Shown here: positions 34,639 through 42,754 of the stretch, in pieces
How the letters are laid out: every line of letters begins with the position of its first letter
Numbering within the stretch: position 1 is the first letter of the stretch
Origin: Kordiimonadaceae bacterium
Lineage (GTDB): Bacteria; Pseudomonadota; Alphaproteobacteria; Sphingomonadales; Kordiimonadaceae
Assembly: GCA_017640725.1 (NCBI GenBank)
Contig: JAEPQB010000001.1
Location: forward strand, 1,922,001-1,986,000
Direction of reading: 5' to 3'
DNA: 64,000 bases
Translations under genes and position numbers: made by a program
Notes under the pieces: generated by a model
The model's database searches: none
What the model saw: the letters and a program-made list of their open reading frames with translations, nothing else
What the model was told of the DNA's origin: nothing

Positions 34639-36369
34639 TTAAGACTTGTCATTGGAGTCCTCTGCACCATTCGACTTGAAGCTGCCGGTCAGGCCGTTCA
34701 AGTCGTCTGCCTTAAGGCCAACCTCAGCCATCAGGCTGTCAATCAGCGGCGCTTGGGCGCGGTATTTCAGGGCCGAGGACACAACCTTGTCAGCCAGATT
34801 GCCGTCACCGTTGCCGGTGTTCACGGCTTCGCCGTTGACATTGGCCGCTGTTGCCCCGTTCAAGCCGTCGAGCTGGATGATTTTAATGTCATCAATGGCT
34901 TCCATAGGTTTCGCGCTCTCGCGAATGATCGACTCGAGGTTGCCAATCAGCTCCAGCTTCACCTTCATGTCGATCTGATCAGATGACAGCAAGTTGGCTG
35001 CTTCGTTAAGCGCCTTGGTACCGGTTGCCTCAACCGCGTAGCGGATCTCCGAGGCGGCAGCGCGCATCTTCTCGGCCTCAGCTTCTGCTTCGGCGGTAAT
35101 GCGGGCCTTGTCTGCCTCACCGCGCGCGGTTTCGCGTAAGGCTTCGGCACTGTCAGACGCTGCCGTCTTCTCTGCCTCAGCCGCGATGGTGATCGCCAAC
35201 GCTTCACGCTCGGCTTCTTTGGCTGCTTCGATCAGTTCAATCTGCTTCTGACGATCTGCCACTTCGGTTTCGCGGGCAGTAGAAACCTGCTCCTCGGCTT
35301 TCACAGCGAAAGCACGGGCCGCATCAGCTTCCGCCGCAGCTTCTGACTGTTCTTTTGACTTCACAGAAATCGCGATATCGCGTTCCTGATTGGCGATTTC
35401 AACAGCCTTGGCACGCTCAATATCTTGCGTTTCCACCGCACGGTTCTTGGCGATTTCGCGCTCTTTAACGAGCTTTTCTTTTTCAATGCGCTCTTCTTCA
35501 ACCGCACGTTCCGCAATGATCTTTGCCTGCTCTGCATCGCGTTGGCGATCCGCTTGCTCTTTGGCAATTTCCGCCATTTGGCCTGCGCGACGAATTTCCA
35601 CTTCGCGCTCTTGAGCAAGCCGCGCATACTCTTCTTCCTTGGCGATCTCGAGCGAGTCTTTTTCGGCTTCAAGGTTCTTGTTTTTGATCTGAACCGCCGT
35701 GTCTTGTTCGATATCGTTGCGGATTTTCTTGCGTTGCTCAATCTCTTCCGTGAGGCGTGTCAAACCCTCGGCGTCAAACGCATTATTGGGGTTGAAGAAC
35801 TCCATGCCCGTTTGGTCAAGGCCGGTCAGGGAAACGGTTTCAAGCTCCAGACCGTTCTTGAGAAGGTCTTCAGAAACCGCCTGCTGCACCTTCTGCACAA
35901 ATTCAACGCGCTTCTCATGCAACTCTTCCATGGACATTTCTGCCGCAACCGAGCGCAGCGCATCGACGAACTTACCCTCAACAAGGTCTTTGAGTTTTTC
36001 CGGCTGCATGGTCCGGGCACCAAGCGTTTGAGCTGCATTTGCAATCGCCTCAGCGGTTGGCTGTGCGCGAACATAAAATTCCGCAATCACATCCACCCGC
36101 ATACGGTCACGGGTAATCAGCGCCTGCTCGTTGGCGCGCTGCACAGCAAGGCGCAGCGTGTTCATGTTGACCGGGATTACTTCATGCAATACCGGGAATA
36201 CAAGCGCGCCGCCGTTCATGATCACTTTTTGCCCGCCAAAACCTGTGCGAACGAAGGATATCTCTTTGGATGCGCGCGTATAAAGCCGGGCGAGAATAAG
36301 GCCGATTGTTAGCATGCCGACAACAACGGCACCGGCGATCATGGCGATGAATGTAAGATTTTCTGGCAT
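34639..36369 (-). CDS. yqiK: Flotillin family membrane protein (YqiK-like)
   Basis: 576 residues. One N-terminal TM helix (about 8-28), an SPFH/PHB domain (about 35-200: FVRTGFGGQKVIMNGGALVFPVLHEV), then a very long E/A/K-rich coiled coil (about 210-460) and a C-terminal flotillin tail (about 470-545). Oligomeric scaffold of membrane microdomains. In E. coli yqiJ-yqiK sit together; here YqiJ- and PspA-like genes lie directly upstream. CAGGAG precedes the ATG but can pair with an upstream CTCCT segment. It closes the four-gene operon. Confidence 0.9.
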   Translation of the reverse strand: MPENLTFIAMIAGAVVVGMLTIGLILARLYTRASKEISFVRTGFGGQKVIMNGGALVFPVLHEVIPVNMNTLRLAVQRANEQALITRDRMRVDVIAEFYVRAQPTAEAIANAAQTLGARTMQPEKLKDLVEGKFVDALRSVAAEMSMEELHEKRVEFVQKVQQAVSEDLLKNGLELETVSLTGLDQTGMEFFNPNNAFDAEGLTRLTEEIEQRKKIRNDIEQDTAVQIKNKNLEAEKDSLEIAKEEEYARLAQEREVEIRRAGQMAEIAKEQADRQRDAEQAKIIAERAVEEERIEKEKLVKEREIAKNRAVETQDIERAKAVEIANQERDIAISVKSKEQSEAAAEADAARAFAVKAEEQVSTARETEVADRQKQIELIEAAKEAEREALAITIAAEAEKTAASDSAEALRETARGEADKARITAEAEAEAEKMRAAASEIRYAVEATGTKALNEAANLLSSDQIDMKVKLELIGNLESIIRESAKPMEAIDDIKIIQLDGLNGATAANVNGEAVNTGNGDGNLADKVVSSALKYRAQAPLIDSLMAEVGLKADDLNGLTGSFKSNGAEDSNDKS

Positions 36370-36374
36370 ATTAA

Positions 36375-36411
36375 GTCTCCTGAATTGAACCCCCGAAACA
36401 TCGGAGGAGAC
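36375..36411 (-). promoter_or_regulatory. Hairpin masking the flotillin ribosome site
   Basis: On the minus strand GTCTCCT (36411-36405) is the exact complement of AGGAGAC (36381-36375), which is the flotillin Shine-Dalgarno. Inner CCGA/TCGG pairs extend the fold. It can lower or gate flotillin translation relative to the upstream genes. Confidence 0.5.
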
Positions 36412-36501
36412 GTTGCTCTTTGTTGGATTGCTGACGGGTCGCAGGTCGCTTTTTGTTGAACGCGAATACGCTCCTGATGCCTGCGTGCTGTCAGTTGGTG
36501 G

Positions 36502-37143
36502 TTATGGTTGTTTGATGGCGAAGAAGGTGGCGCCGTCCTGGCGCACAAGAAGGGTTTCTTCGCCCTGTTTAAACTGGTGATCATCAAGGTCGGGCTCGAT
36601 CATCACATAATGGCTCTTGCCAAACTTGTCCTTTAGGCGCCCCTGAGCGGGTTCGCCGCGGCTGGCCGTGCCCAGCGTGATGACCGCCGTGCGGCCAATA
36701 AAGCTCGCTGTGCCTACAGCCTCGGTTTCGTCCTTCGGCATGATCTTGCCAAGAACGCCGGCAAAAAGGCGCACGCCGGGCAAACAGAGGAACAAAGCGA
36801 TGGGGCCAGCGATCAGCGATGGCAGAATGAAGCCCACGCTGCTGTTGAGTACATACTGGATGACATAGCCGGTGACCGAAAAGCTGGTCAGAAAGGCGAT
36901 CAACACCACGATAACCGGCACTTCGCGCAGGCGCAGCCAGGTGAGAAATTCACCAAACGCGCCGTGGTCATTCAAGTCCGGTGTGTCGACGTCAATGTCT
37001 AGTTCCGGCATCAAATTATCGAGCAGCCCAGACAGTGCAAACCCAAGCAGCGTTCCCACGCCCTCGATTGCGGCAATCAAAACCATAATCGCAAGCGCAA
37101 TGGAAAACGGATAGTTTGCGGCTTCGAGCATAAAATCGATCAT
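36502..37143 (-). CDS. yqiJ: YqiJ-like OB-fold membrane protein (DUF1449)
   Basis: 213 residues with three to four TM helices in the first 135 residues (IALAIMVLIAAIEGVGTLLG; VPVIVVLIAFLTSFSVTGY; LIAGPIALFLCLPGVRLFAG) and a C-terminal NfeD-like OB domain (GTASFIGRTAVITLGTASRG; ends TFFAIKQ). NfeD/YqiJ proteins pair with flotillins and stomatins in membrane organisation. ATG at 37143 with AAGGGGACA upstream. Between the PspA-like and flotillin genes. Confidence 0.88.
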   Translation of the reverse strand: MIDFMLEAANYPFSIALAIMVLIAAIEGVGTLLGFALSGLLDNLMPELDIDVDTPDLNDHGAFGEFLTWLRLREVPVIVVLIAFLTSFSVTGYVIQYVLNSSVGFILPSLIAGPIALFLCLPGVRLFAGVLGKIMPKDETEAVGTASFIGRTAVITLGTASRGEPAQGRLKDKFGKSHYVMIEPDLDDHQFKQGEETLLVRQDGATFFAIKQP

Positions 37144-37248
37144 TCAATGTCCCCTTTGTCCTGTGCGTTTCCGGCGCACCCGGCACCTGCATCAGTTGCA
37201 CTGCCGGGCCGCCGGGACCCCCTTGTGCGCCCCAAAACGGTGCGCAGC

Positions 37249-37923
37249 CTAAGAGGCTGCTTCACCTTTCAAGGCAGCCAAGCGTTTTTCCACTTCGCTT
37301 TGGCGTGCAAGGTCTTTGAGTTCTGCGAGCTGTGCGGCATCCTTGCCAGACGTGCCCAGCATGTCAGATGCATGGCCTGAAGCCCGGTCAAATGCGGCAG
37401 CCGCGCGGTCAACGCTTTTGTTGATCTCATGCTGGCTTGATGGGTTGCCTGCCGCATCCAGCACGGTGTTTTCCGGCATCTCGGCCTGGCGTGCCTTATA
37501 GGCTTTCAGTTCCTCTTGCATGTCAGCGCGCTTGCCTTTGAGCGCATCAATATAGCCCTGCAGTTCTTTTTCTTGTTCAGCAGCATCAGTGATGGCTTGT
37601 TCTAAAACCGGCACCTGAACCTCAAGATCCATTTGCCGCGAAATAGCGGCACTTGCCAGGTCATCGCGGCCTTCTTTAACCGCCACTTCGATCTGCATGG
37701 AAAGCTCTTCATGCTTGCTACTGTTGGCCGCGAGTTTCTTGGACGCCACGTGGCCTTCAGCAACAGCTTTTCCAATCTCGGCCTGTATTTCATCCATCGC
37801 CTTTTCAACTTCGCGGATGCTTTCTTCCATCACTAATTCAGGCGACATGTTTTCAACGGCGTCGACAGCGGCATTTATACCCCCAGCGATCAAGCGACTT
37901 ACTCTCGTTGCGATGTTCGTCAT
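37249..37923 (-). CDS. PspA/IM30 family membrane-stress protein
   Basis: 224 residues, almost all alpha-helical coiled coil, with the N-terminal amphipathic helix (TRVSRLIAGGINAAVDAVENMSP) and MEESIREVEKAMDEIQAEIGKAVAEG hairpin typical of PspA. Such ESCRT-III-like proteins coat and repair inner membranes. Gene is the second of the operon, 14 bases after the RHH-like protein gene, with GAGGAG before ATG. No PspF, B or C genes nearby, so control differs from enterobacteria. Confidence 0.85.
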   Translation of the reverse strand: MTNIATRVSRLIAGGINAAVDAVENMSPELVMEESIREVEKAMDEIQAEIGKAVAEGHVASKKLAANSSKHEELSMQIEVAVKEGRDDLASAAISRQMDLEVQVPVLEQAITDAAEQEKELQGYIDALKGKRADMQEELKAYKARQAEMPENTVLDAAGNPSSQHEINKSVDRAAAAFDRASGHASDMLGTSGKDAAQLAELKDLARQSEVEKRLAALKGEAAS

Positions 37924-37936
37924 GTGATCTACTCCT

Positions 37937-38455
37937 CTATTTTTTCGCCTTTGCCGGTTTGGCATTGACGATGTCCACGATTTCAACCAACGGTTCGGCG
38001 ATTTCGCGCCGAATTACGTTCGGATCCAGGCACGGCGCCTTTTCAGTGACGGCCAGCCGTGCCAGTTGGTCCAGCAAATCCTTAACCCGGCGCGCTGCGT
38101 CACGCTCCAGCGCGGTCAGGCTTTCCAGAACTGGTGGGTCGCCGTCCACGTCAGCGGCCTCCAGTTCTGCCAATATGCGGGGAAGGGCCCCTATTAGAGC
38201 CCGCATTAGCCCGGACCTAACAAATTGATCTTCTTCAAGTTTATCGAGCGCATGCTTCAGCGGGGCGAGTGTATCTTCCGTATGCTCAACAACACCTTCA
38301 AACGTTTCATGGCGCTGTGCCGATATCCGCGCTTCCCGCACCAAATAGCGCACTTTTTCACTCATGGTGACGGCATCTGGCGCCTTCAGGGACGCAATAT
38401 ATTCGGCATCTTCTTTGGAAAGCCGCACACTCAGCGGAACAGATTTTGCACCCAC
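37937..38455 (-). CDS. Ribbon-helix-helix-like protein leading the PspA/flotillin operon
   Basis: 172 residues from a GTG start with GGGGGA eight bases upstream. Residues 5-45 (VPLSVRLSKEDAEYIASLK then MSEKVRYLVREAR) match a ribbon-helix-helix DNA-binding fold: one beta strand and two helices. Residues 50-165 are helical, probably coiled coil. First gene of the operon, directly followed by pspA. It is a candidate autoregulator binding tandem sites about 67-84 bases upstream; other readings include a pure structural partner of PspA. Confidence 0.7.
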   Translation of the reverse strand: MGAKSVPLSVRLSKEDAEYIASLKAPDAVTMSEKVRYLVREARISAQRHETFEGVVEHTEDTLAPLKHALDKLEEDQFVRSGLMRALIGALPRILAELEAADVDGDPPVLESLTALERDAARRVKDLLDQLARLAVTEKAPCLDPNVIRREIAEPLVEIVDIVNAKPAKAKK

Positions 38456-38521
38456 AAGTTAGTCCCCCGTCTTAGGCTGCGCCACATCTCATGGCAGCAT
38501 AAATTAAACCTATGGGTTATA

Positions 38522-38539
38522 TGTATGCATTTGTATGCA
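38522..38539. promoter_or_regulatory. Tandem TGTATGCA sites, candidate RHH operator
   Basis: Two identical octamers TGTATGCA begin 10 bases apart (38522 and 38532), one helical turn, the spacing bound by tandem RHH dimers such as MetJ and Arc. They lie upstream of the RHH-like gene in the gap 38456-38614. Confidence 0.45.
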
Positions 38540-38614
38540 AATTTCAAGGGTAGTAGTTCTGAAAATTCGACGCCCCTGAAAAACAATAGGGTTATCGATA
38601 GTTTTCTTCAAACA

Positions 38615-39505
38615 CTAATTGGCATTTTGCCCATGTTGATTGGCGGAGGCAGCGCGGAAAATTTGATTGCCAATTTGAGCAATCGCTTTGTTCAATTCTG
38701 GCATGCCGACTTTGGCCTCAGTAATATAGACAGTGACGATAATGGGCGCATCGTCTGCATCCCATACGATACCCGAGATGGCCCTTGAGCCGTTTTGGCC
38801 AGCGCCTGAACGGTCGGCGATTGTCCAGCCTGCGGGCAAAGTGCTGCGCAAAAGACCGTCCGAAACGGCGTTAGCTTTCATCCATAGTATTAATTGCGAT
38901 TGTGCGAAGGGCCTAAGTCCGTCTTCGAGCAAAAGCTTTTTGAGCAGAGAAACCATCGCCGAAGGTGTGGTGGTGTCTCTCGGGTCGCCCGGAGTGGCTT
39001 CATTGAGTTCCACCTCCCAGCGATCCAATCGGGTGGTCTGGTCCCCGAAGGTGCGAACGAAATTGGTCAGGGCTGATGGCCCGCCGGTCTCCCTTAGTAT
39101 CAGGTTGGCTGCCACATTGTCGCTTGTGCGTAGGGTTACCTCACACAGTTCCATCAGCGTCAATCCAGGTCCTCCCACCAACTGGGAAGTCGCGGGGGCA
39201 TAAGGCACAAGATCCGTCTCAAGAATGGGAATAACAGTGTTTGGCTCAAGGCTTCCTTGCTCACCAAGCGTTAACATTTGCGCGCACGCCAGTGGTTTGA
39301 AGGTGCTCATCATTGGGAAGAGTTCGTTGGCCCTGTATTTCCATTCTGTGCCAGCGGCGACATCTAGAGCCGCGACACCCACGCGACCGCCAACCTGTTG
39401 TTCGAGATCCGCTATGAATTGCTCAATATCACCCGCACCGGCGCTCACATCGTTTGAAGCAACACCACCTACAATAAACCAAATCGCAACGAGCCACCAT
39501 CGCAT
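38615..39505 (-). CDS. Class A beta-lactamase, RSG (CARB-like) type
   Basis: 296 residues, signal peptide about 1-22. All class A elements are present: S67-TFK (Ambler S70/K73), SDN loop (TSDNVAAN), ExxLN omega loop (EVELN, E166) and RSG triad (ADRSGAG) in place of KTG, as in PSE/CARB enzymes. Cysteines at Ambler 77 (LAC) and 123 (ELC) allow the usual disulfide. It hydrolyses beta-lactams in the periplasm; spectrum unknown. Its ATG overlaps the stop of the hydrolase-OsmC gene (TGATG), so translation is coupled. An upstream in-frame start lies inside that gene and is rejected. Confidence 0.92.
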   Translation of the reverse strand: MRWWLVAIWFIVGGVASNDVSAGAGDIEQFIADLEQQVGGRVGVAALDVAAGTEWKYRANELFPMMSTFKPLACAQMLTLGEQGSLEPNTVIPILETDLVPYAPATSQLVGGPGLTLMELCEVTLRTSDNVAANLILRETGGPSALTNFVRTFGDQTTRLDRWEVELNEATPGDPRDTTTPSAMVSLLKKLLLEDGLRPFAQSQLILWMKANAVSDGLLRSTLPAGWTIADRSGAGQNGSRAISGIVWDADDAPIIVTVYITEAKVGMPELNKAIAQIGNQIFRAASANQHGQNAN

Positions 39506-40728
39506 CACAGGCTGGTTTTCTTGTCGAAAATCACCTCTGATTGAATGGTTCGGTGCACAGGGCATTTGTCAGCGATATCAATGATTTTCTGGCGTGTTTC
39601 CGCGTCAAAGTCCCCTTCAACGTCGATCGCCACTTCAATCTTGTCAATTTTGCCAGTTTCGGTTTCGCATTTAGCGCAGTCGGTGGCGTGTATTTTCTCG
39701 TGGCGCAATGTTACGCGCGCTTTATCGAGCGCAAAGCCCTTGTGCTCGGCATACATGCGCATGGTCATGCTTTTGCAGGCGCCCAGGCTTGCGAGCAGCA
39801 AATCATAAGGCGTTGGTCCTTGATCATTGCCGCCCACACTTTTGGGTTCATCAGCCAGAAAAGTATGTCGTCCGCCGATGGACACCATGTTGGTAAAACG
39901 GCCCGTGCCGGTTTCTTCAACCGACACAGCGTCGGCTGGTGTTGCGTCCGCGTCTGAACCTGACGATGTGCTGACATAGCGTTCCGCCCATGCGGCAATC
40001 ACCTGCGCGACATATTCCGCATCTTCCTTACCGGTTAGAAGATGGTCTGCGCCGTCCAGTGTGATAAAGCTTTTAGGGTGCTTGGCCGCAGTAAAAATAT
40101 GAGTGGCGTTTTCGATGCCTACGGTTCGGTCATCGGGTGCGTGCATCACCAAGAGCGCTTTGTCCATATTCTGGATGGCGGTATCCAGTTTCTGTTCTGC
40201 CACGTCCTCGAGAAACTGCTTTTTCACGCGGAACGGACGACCGGCAAGCTGCACTTCCGCTTCGCCAGCGGCTTCAATATCGTCGATAGCGCTCGAAAAC
40301 TGGTGCACCACATGGCCCGGGTCAACCGGCGCTGCGATCGTGCAAACGGCCTTTGCTTCGCGCACATGAGGGGCCGCTGCGAGCACAGCAGACCCGCCAA
40401 ACGAATGCCCGATCAACAGTTGCGGGGCAGCATATTTTTCGCGCAGGAATGAGACAGCACCCAAAAGATCAGAAACGTTCGAGGAGAAGTTTGTGTTGGC
40501 GAAATCGCCCTCGCTGCTACCAAGGCCCGTGAAATCGAAGCGCAACACAGCGATGCCATGGTTGGTAAGCGCACGTGCCACCCGGGAGGCGGCAACAACA
40601 TCTTTGCTGCAGCTAAAACAATGTGCCCACAATGCGAACGCGCGCGGTTTGCCGGACGGCATTTCCAGCCGACCCGCGAGCATCTGGCCGTCGCTTCCTT
40701 CAAACGTGATTTTTTCAGTTGTTGCCAT
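39505..40728 (-). CDS. Alpha/beta hydrolase - OsmC fusion protein
   Basis: 407 residues. Residues 1-255 are an alpha/beta hydrolase with AHCFSCSKD, FDFTGLG, GHSFGGSA (nucleophile Ser) and HAPDDRTV, GADHLLT for acid and base. Residues 270-405 form an OsmC domain with the two cysteines (SLGACKS and DKCPVHR) used to reduce organic hydroperoxides. Known as a bifunctional protein type in many proteobacteria. GGGAGG precedes the ATG; the ORF starts further upstream only by low-quality extension. The beta-lactamase follows in the same transcript with a one-base overlap. Confidence 0.9.
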   Translation of the reverse strand: MATTEKITFEGSDGQMLAGRLEMPSGKPRAFALWAHCFSCSKDVVAASRVARALTNHGIAVLRFDFTGLGSSEGDFANTNFSSNVSDLLGAVSFLREKYAAPQLLIGHSFGGSAVLAAAPHVREAKAVCTIAAPVDPGHVVHQFSSAIDDIEAAGEAEVQLAGRPFRVKKQFLEDVAEQKLDTAIQNMDKALLVMHAPDDRTVGIENATHIFTAAKHPKSFITLDGADHLLTGKEDAEYVAQVIAAWAERYVSTSSGSDADATPADAVSVEETGTGRFTNMVSIGGRHTFLADEPKSVGGNDQGPTPYDLLLASLGACKSMTMRMYAEHKGFALDKARVTLRHEKIHATDCAKCETETGKIDKIEVAIDVEGDFDAETRQKIIDIADKCPVHRTIQSEVIFDKKTSL

Positions 40729-40822
40729 GGTGGCCTCCCTGCGCTGGCGTGATGTGCATGCGAGCGAGGATAACCCCAAATTGATGGCGCAAAAATGACT
40801 TTAAGATCACAATGTTAAGGGA

Positions 40823-42523
40823 TCAGGTTGGCACCACGTCAAACGCAACGGTAGTGCGGCGTTTGTGCTCTGTTATCGGTACGGTGCCATGCACCATAAA
40901 CGATGGGAACAGAACAAGCCGCCCAGGCTTTGGTTCTACAAAACGGTGCGGACCTGTGTTGTTGGGATCGAATACTGCATCCCCAAACTTTAACCAGCCC
41001 TCATGGCTCGCAGCATCCAGATTGTCAGGCACTTCGACATAATAAACCGAACTGATCCAGCCTGCAGAATGCACATGATCCAGGTGGAAACCACCGTCTG
41101 ACAGTTGCACGCTCCAGGCGCCAGAGTAATCAAATCCGTTCGAAATCCGATCACAAAATTCACCCAGCCCCAGCGTGCGCAAATGCTCAATATAGCTCTG
41201 TACGGAACCGGAAATCTGGCCTTTCAGCGCCTGAATTTCAGGGCGCGTGCTGGTGAACAGGTTTCCGTGTGTCTGTGTGCCGTGAACAAGCGTTTGGTCG
41301 ATAGGTGCAACATCTGATCGGTGCAGGGAATGCAACGCCTGTAACAACCGACTATTGAAAGCATCGATGGACGCAATCCCGGGTGGTGGTGCGATGTCAT
41401 AAATCTGGACAAAGTTTTCATAGTCGTTGACGCGCGCGGCTTCTGCGGGGTTCACATGCGTGTTGGCAGTAGCTAAATAGGCAATGCATTCCTGATCGTT
41501 TGCATCGATGCCGCGAGCCTGATGCATCACACGCGCTGCTTTATCATAATCTGCCGCCTGAATAAGGCCGCGGCCATAAGATTTCAAAAGCCCAAGATCC
41601 TGGGCGTCCAGGGCGTAGGCCTTTTCATACATGGCCAGGGGATCAAACTCTGGGTCCATTTGCCGTCGAACTTCCGCGAGTTCACTAATAACCCGTGCGT
41701 TGGGCGCAAAGTTGCGTTCGCAGTCTTCCAGAATTTCGACTGCGCGCTCCAGCTTGCCGGCCATGATATAGAAATGCGCGTGCCGAAGCTTGAGTTCCAG
41801 CAGGTCCGGATAGCGTTCACAGGCAACTGTAAAGCTGCTGAGAAACTTGTCTTTTCGGCCATGTTCCCAAAGGGTGCGGTTCAGGGCATTGTGCGCATCA
41901 ATATAATAGGGCCGCATGCCAAGTGCCTGGTCGTAATGGCTGATGGCTTTGTCAATTTGGCCAGCGTCATAATAAGCGTTGCCCGCAAGGAAATAGGCTT
42001 CCGGCTCGTTGCAGCCACCGTTAAAGCAGCGCGCGAGCACACTGATGGCCTGCTCGGCCTGTCCCATCAAACGCAGTACTTCGCCAAGATAAGCAAATAC
42101 AATCGGTTGCGCTTGCTGCTGGAGTGCACTTTGAAACGCCTTGCCGGCATTCTCGAGTGAGCCAACCGACAGTAAGGCCAACCCAACCACAGACATCAGG
42201 TCGGGCGTTTGACCCATGCGCTGCATAGCCGCGGTTGCAACACCGATCGCCTGGTCTTCACGCTGCTCATGGATTTCGCTCATCGCGTGCCAATAGGCGG
42301 CTGCGGCCGAAGCGGGACTGTCGCGGTGGAATTTTTTTGCCAGCGCTGATGCCAATGCAAACGAGCGCAACGATATGAGTGTTGCGATCAAGGGCGCGTA
42401 ATCACTCTCGCTGGGCGTGAAGGAGCCTGATCCCATACTGTCAATGGCGGCACCTTCTTCACCAGCTGCAGCAAGGCGCAGTATTTCTGTGCCGTCGTTT
42501 GAAAAAGTGTAGCCAACGTCCAT
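40823..42523 (-). CDS. TPR protein with C-terminal 2OG-Fe(II) oxygenase-like domain
   Basis: 566 residues, cytoplasmic. Residues 50-380 contain degenerate TPR pairs (APASAAAAYWHAMSEIHEQ; KAFQSALQQQAQPIVFAYLGEVLRL; AHNALNRTLWEHGRKDKF). The C-terminal 110 residues match the putative 2OG-Fe(II) oxygenase family (PF13759): HVH metal pair in GFHLDHVHSAGW, YYVEVP, and distal His in FPSFMVHGTVP, ending FDVVPT. Probably hydroxylates a protein or small molecule. Divergent from the exported peptidase gene, with a repeat-bearing intergenic region between them. Confidence 0.82.
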   Translation of the reverse strand: MDVGYTFSNDGTEILRLAAAGEEGAAIDSMGSGSFTPSESDYAPLIATLISLRSFALASALAKKFHRDSPASAAAAYWHAMSEIHEQREDQAIGVATAAMQRMGQTPDLMSVVGLALLSVGSLENAGKAFQSALQQQAQPIVFAYLGEVLRLMGQAEQAISVLARCFNGGCNEPEAYFLAGNAYYDAGQIDKAISHYDQALGMRPYYIDAHNALNRTLWEHGRKDKFLSSFTVACERYPDLLELKLRHAHFYIMAGKLERAVEILEDCERNFAPNARVISELAEVRRQMDPEFDPLAMYEKAYALDAQDLGLLKSYGRGLIQAADYDKAARVMHQARGIDANDQECIAYLATANTHVNPAEAARVNDYENFVQIYDIAPPPGIASIDAFNSRLLQALHSLHRSDVAPIDQTLVHGTQTHGNLFTSTRPEIQALKGQISGSVQSYIEHLRTLGLGEFCDRISNGFDYSGAWSVQLSDGGFHLDHVHSAGWISSVYYVEVPDNLDAASHEGWLKFGDAVFDPNNTGPHRFVEPKPGRLVLFPSFMVHGTVPITEHKRRTTVAFDVVPT

Positions 42524-42643
42524 GGTTTGGGAGTGCCCTTAAGAAAATCGTTCGAAGGCGGGTACCCTGACCGAAGTGTCAGTTTTTTTCAATCGCGAAT
42601 TGCGCGCACTGCGGTGTCATTCATCGTGCTTGGCGCTCGCTTG

Positions 42644-42691
42644 GCCTGTCGGGACAATATTTTCGCGCCTACTTTGCCTGTCCGGACAGGC
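42644..42691. promoter_or_regulatory. Paired GCCTGTC/GGACAGGC operator-like repeats
   Basis: A perfect 16-base palindrome GCCTGTCCGGACAGGC at 42676-42691 and a second copy missing one arm (GCCTGTCGGGACA) at 42644-42656, 32 bases apart, about three helical turns. They sit in the divergent gap 42524-42754 ahead of the peptidase gene. The palindrome is followed by TTTTT and could also act as hairpin. Regulator unknown. Confidence 0.5.
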
Positions 42692-42754
42692 TTTTTCTGG
42701 CACTGTCGCGCTAGAACCCTCACTTACCTCCCAAACAATAATTGCGAGGTAAAC

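Noticed and set aside
35425-36312. 295-codon open frame opposite the flotillin gene
   Set aside because: Lies wholly antisense to a clear coiled-coil protein; low-complexity codons of the flotillin keep the opposite strand open. No ribosome site or motif.
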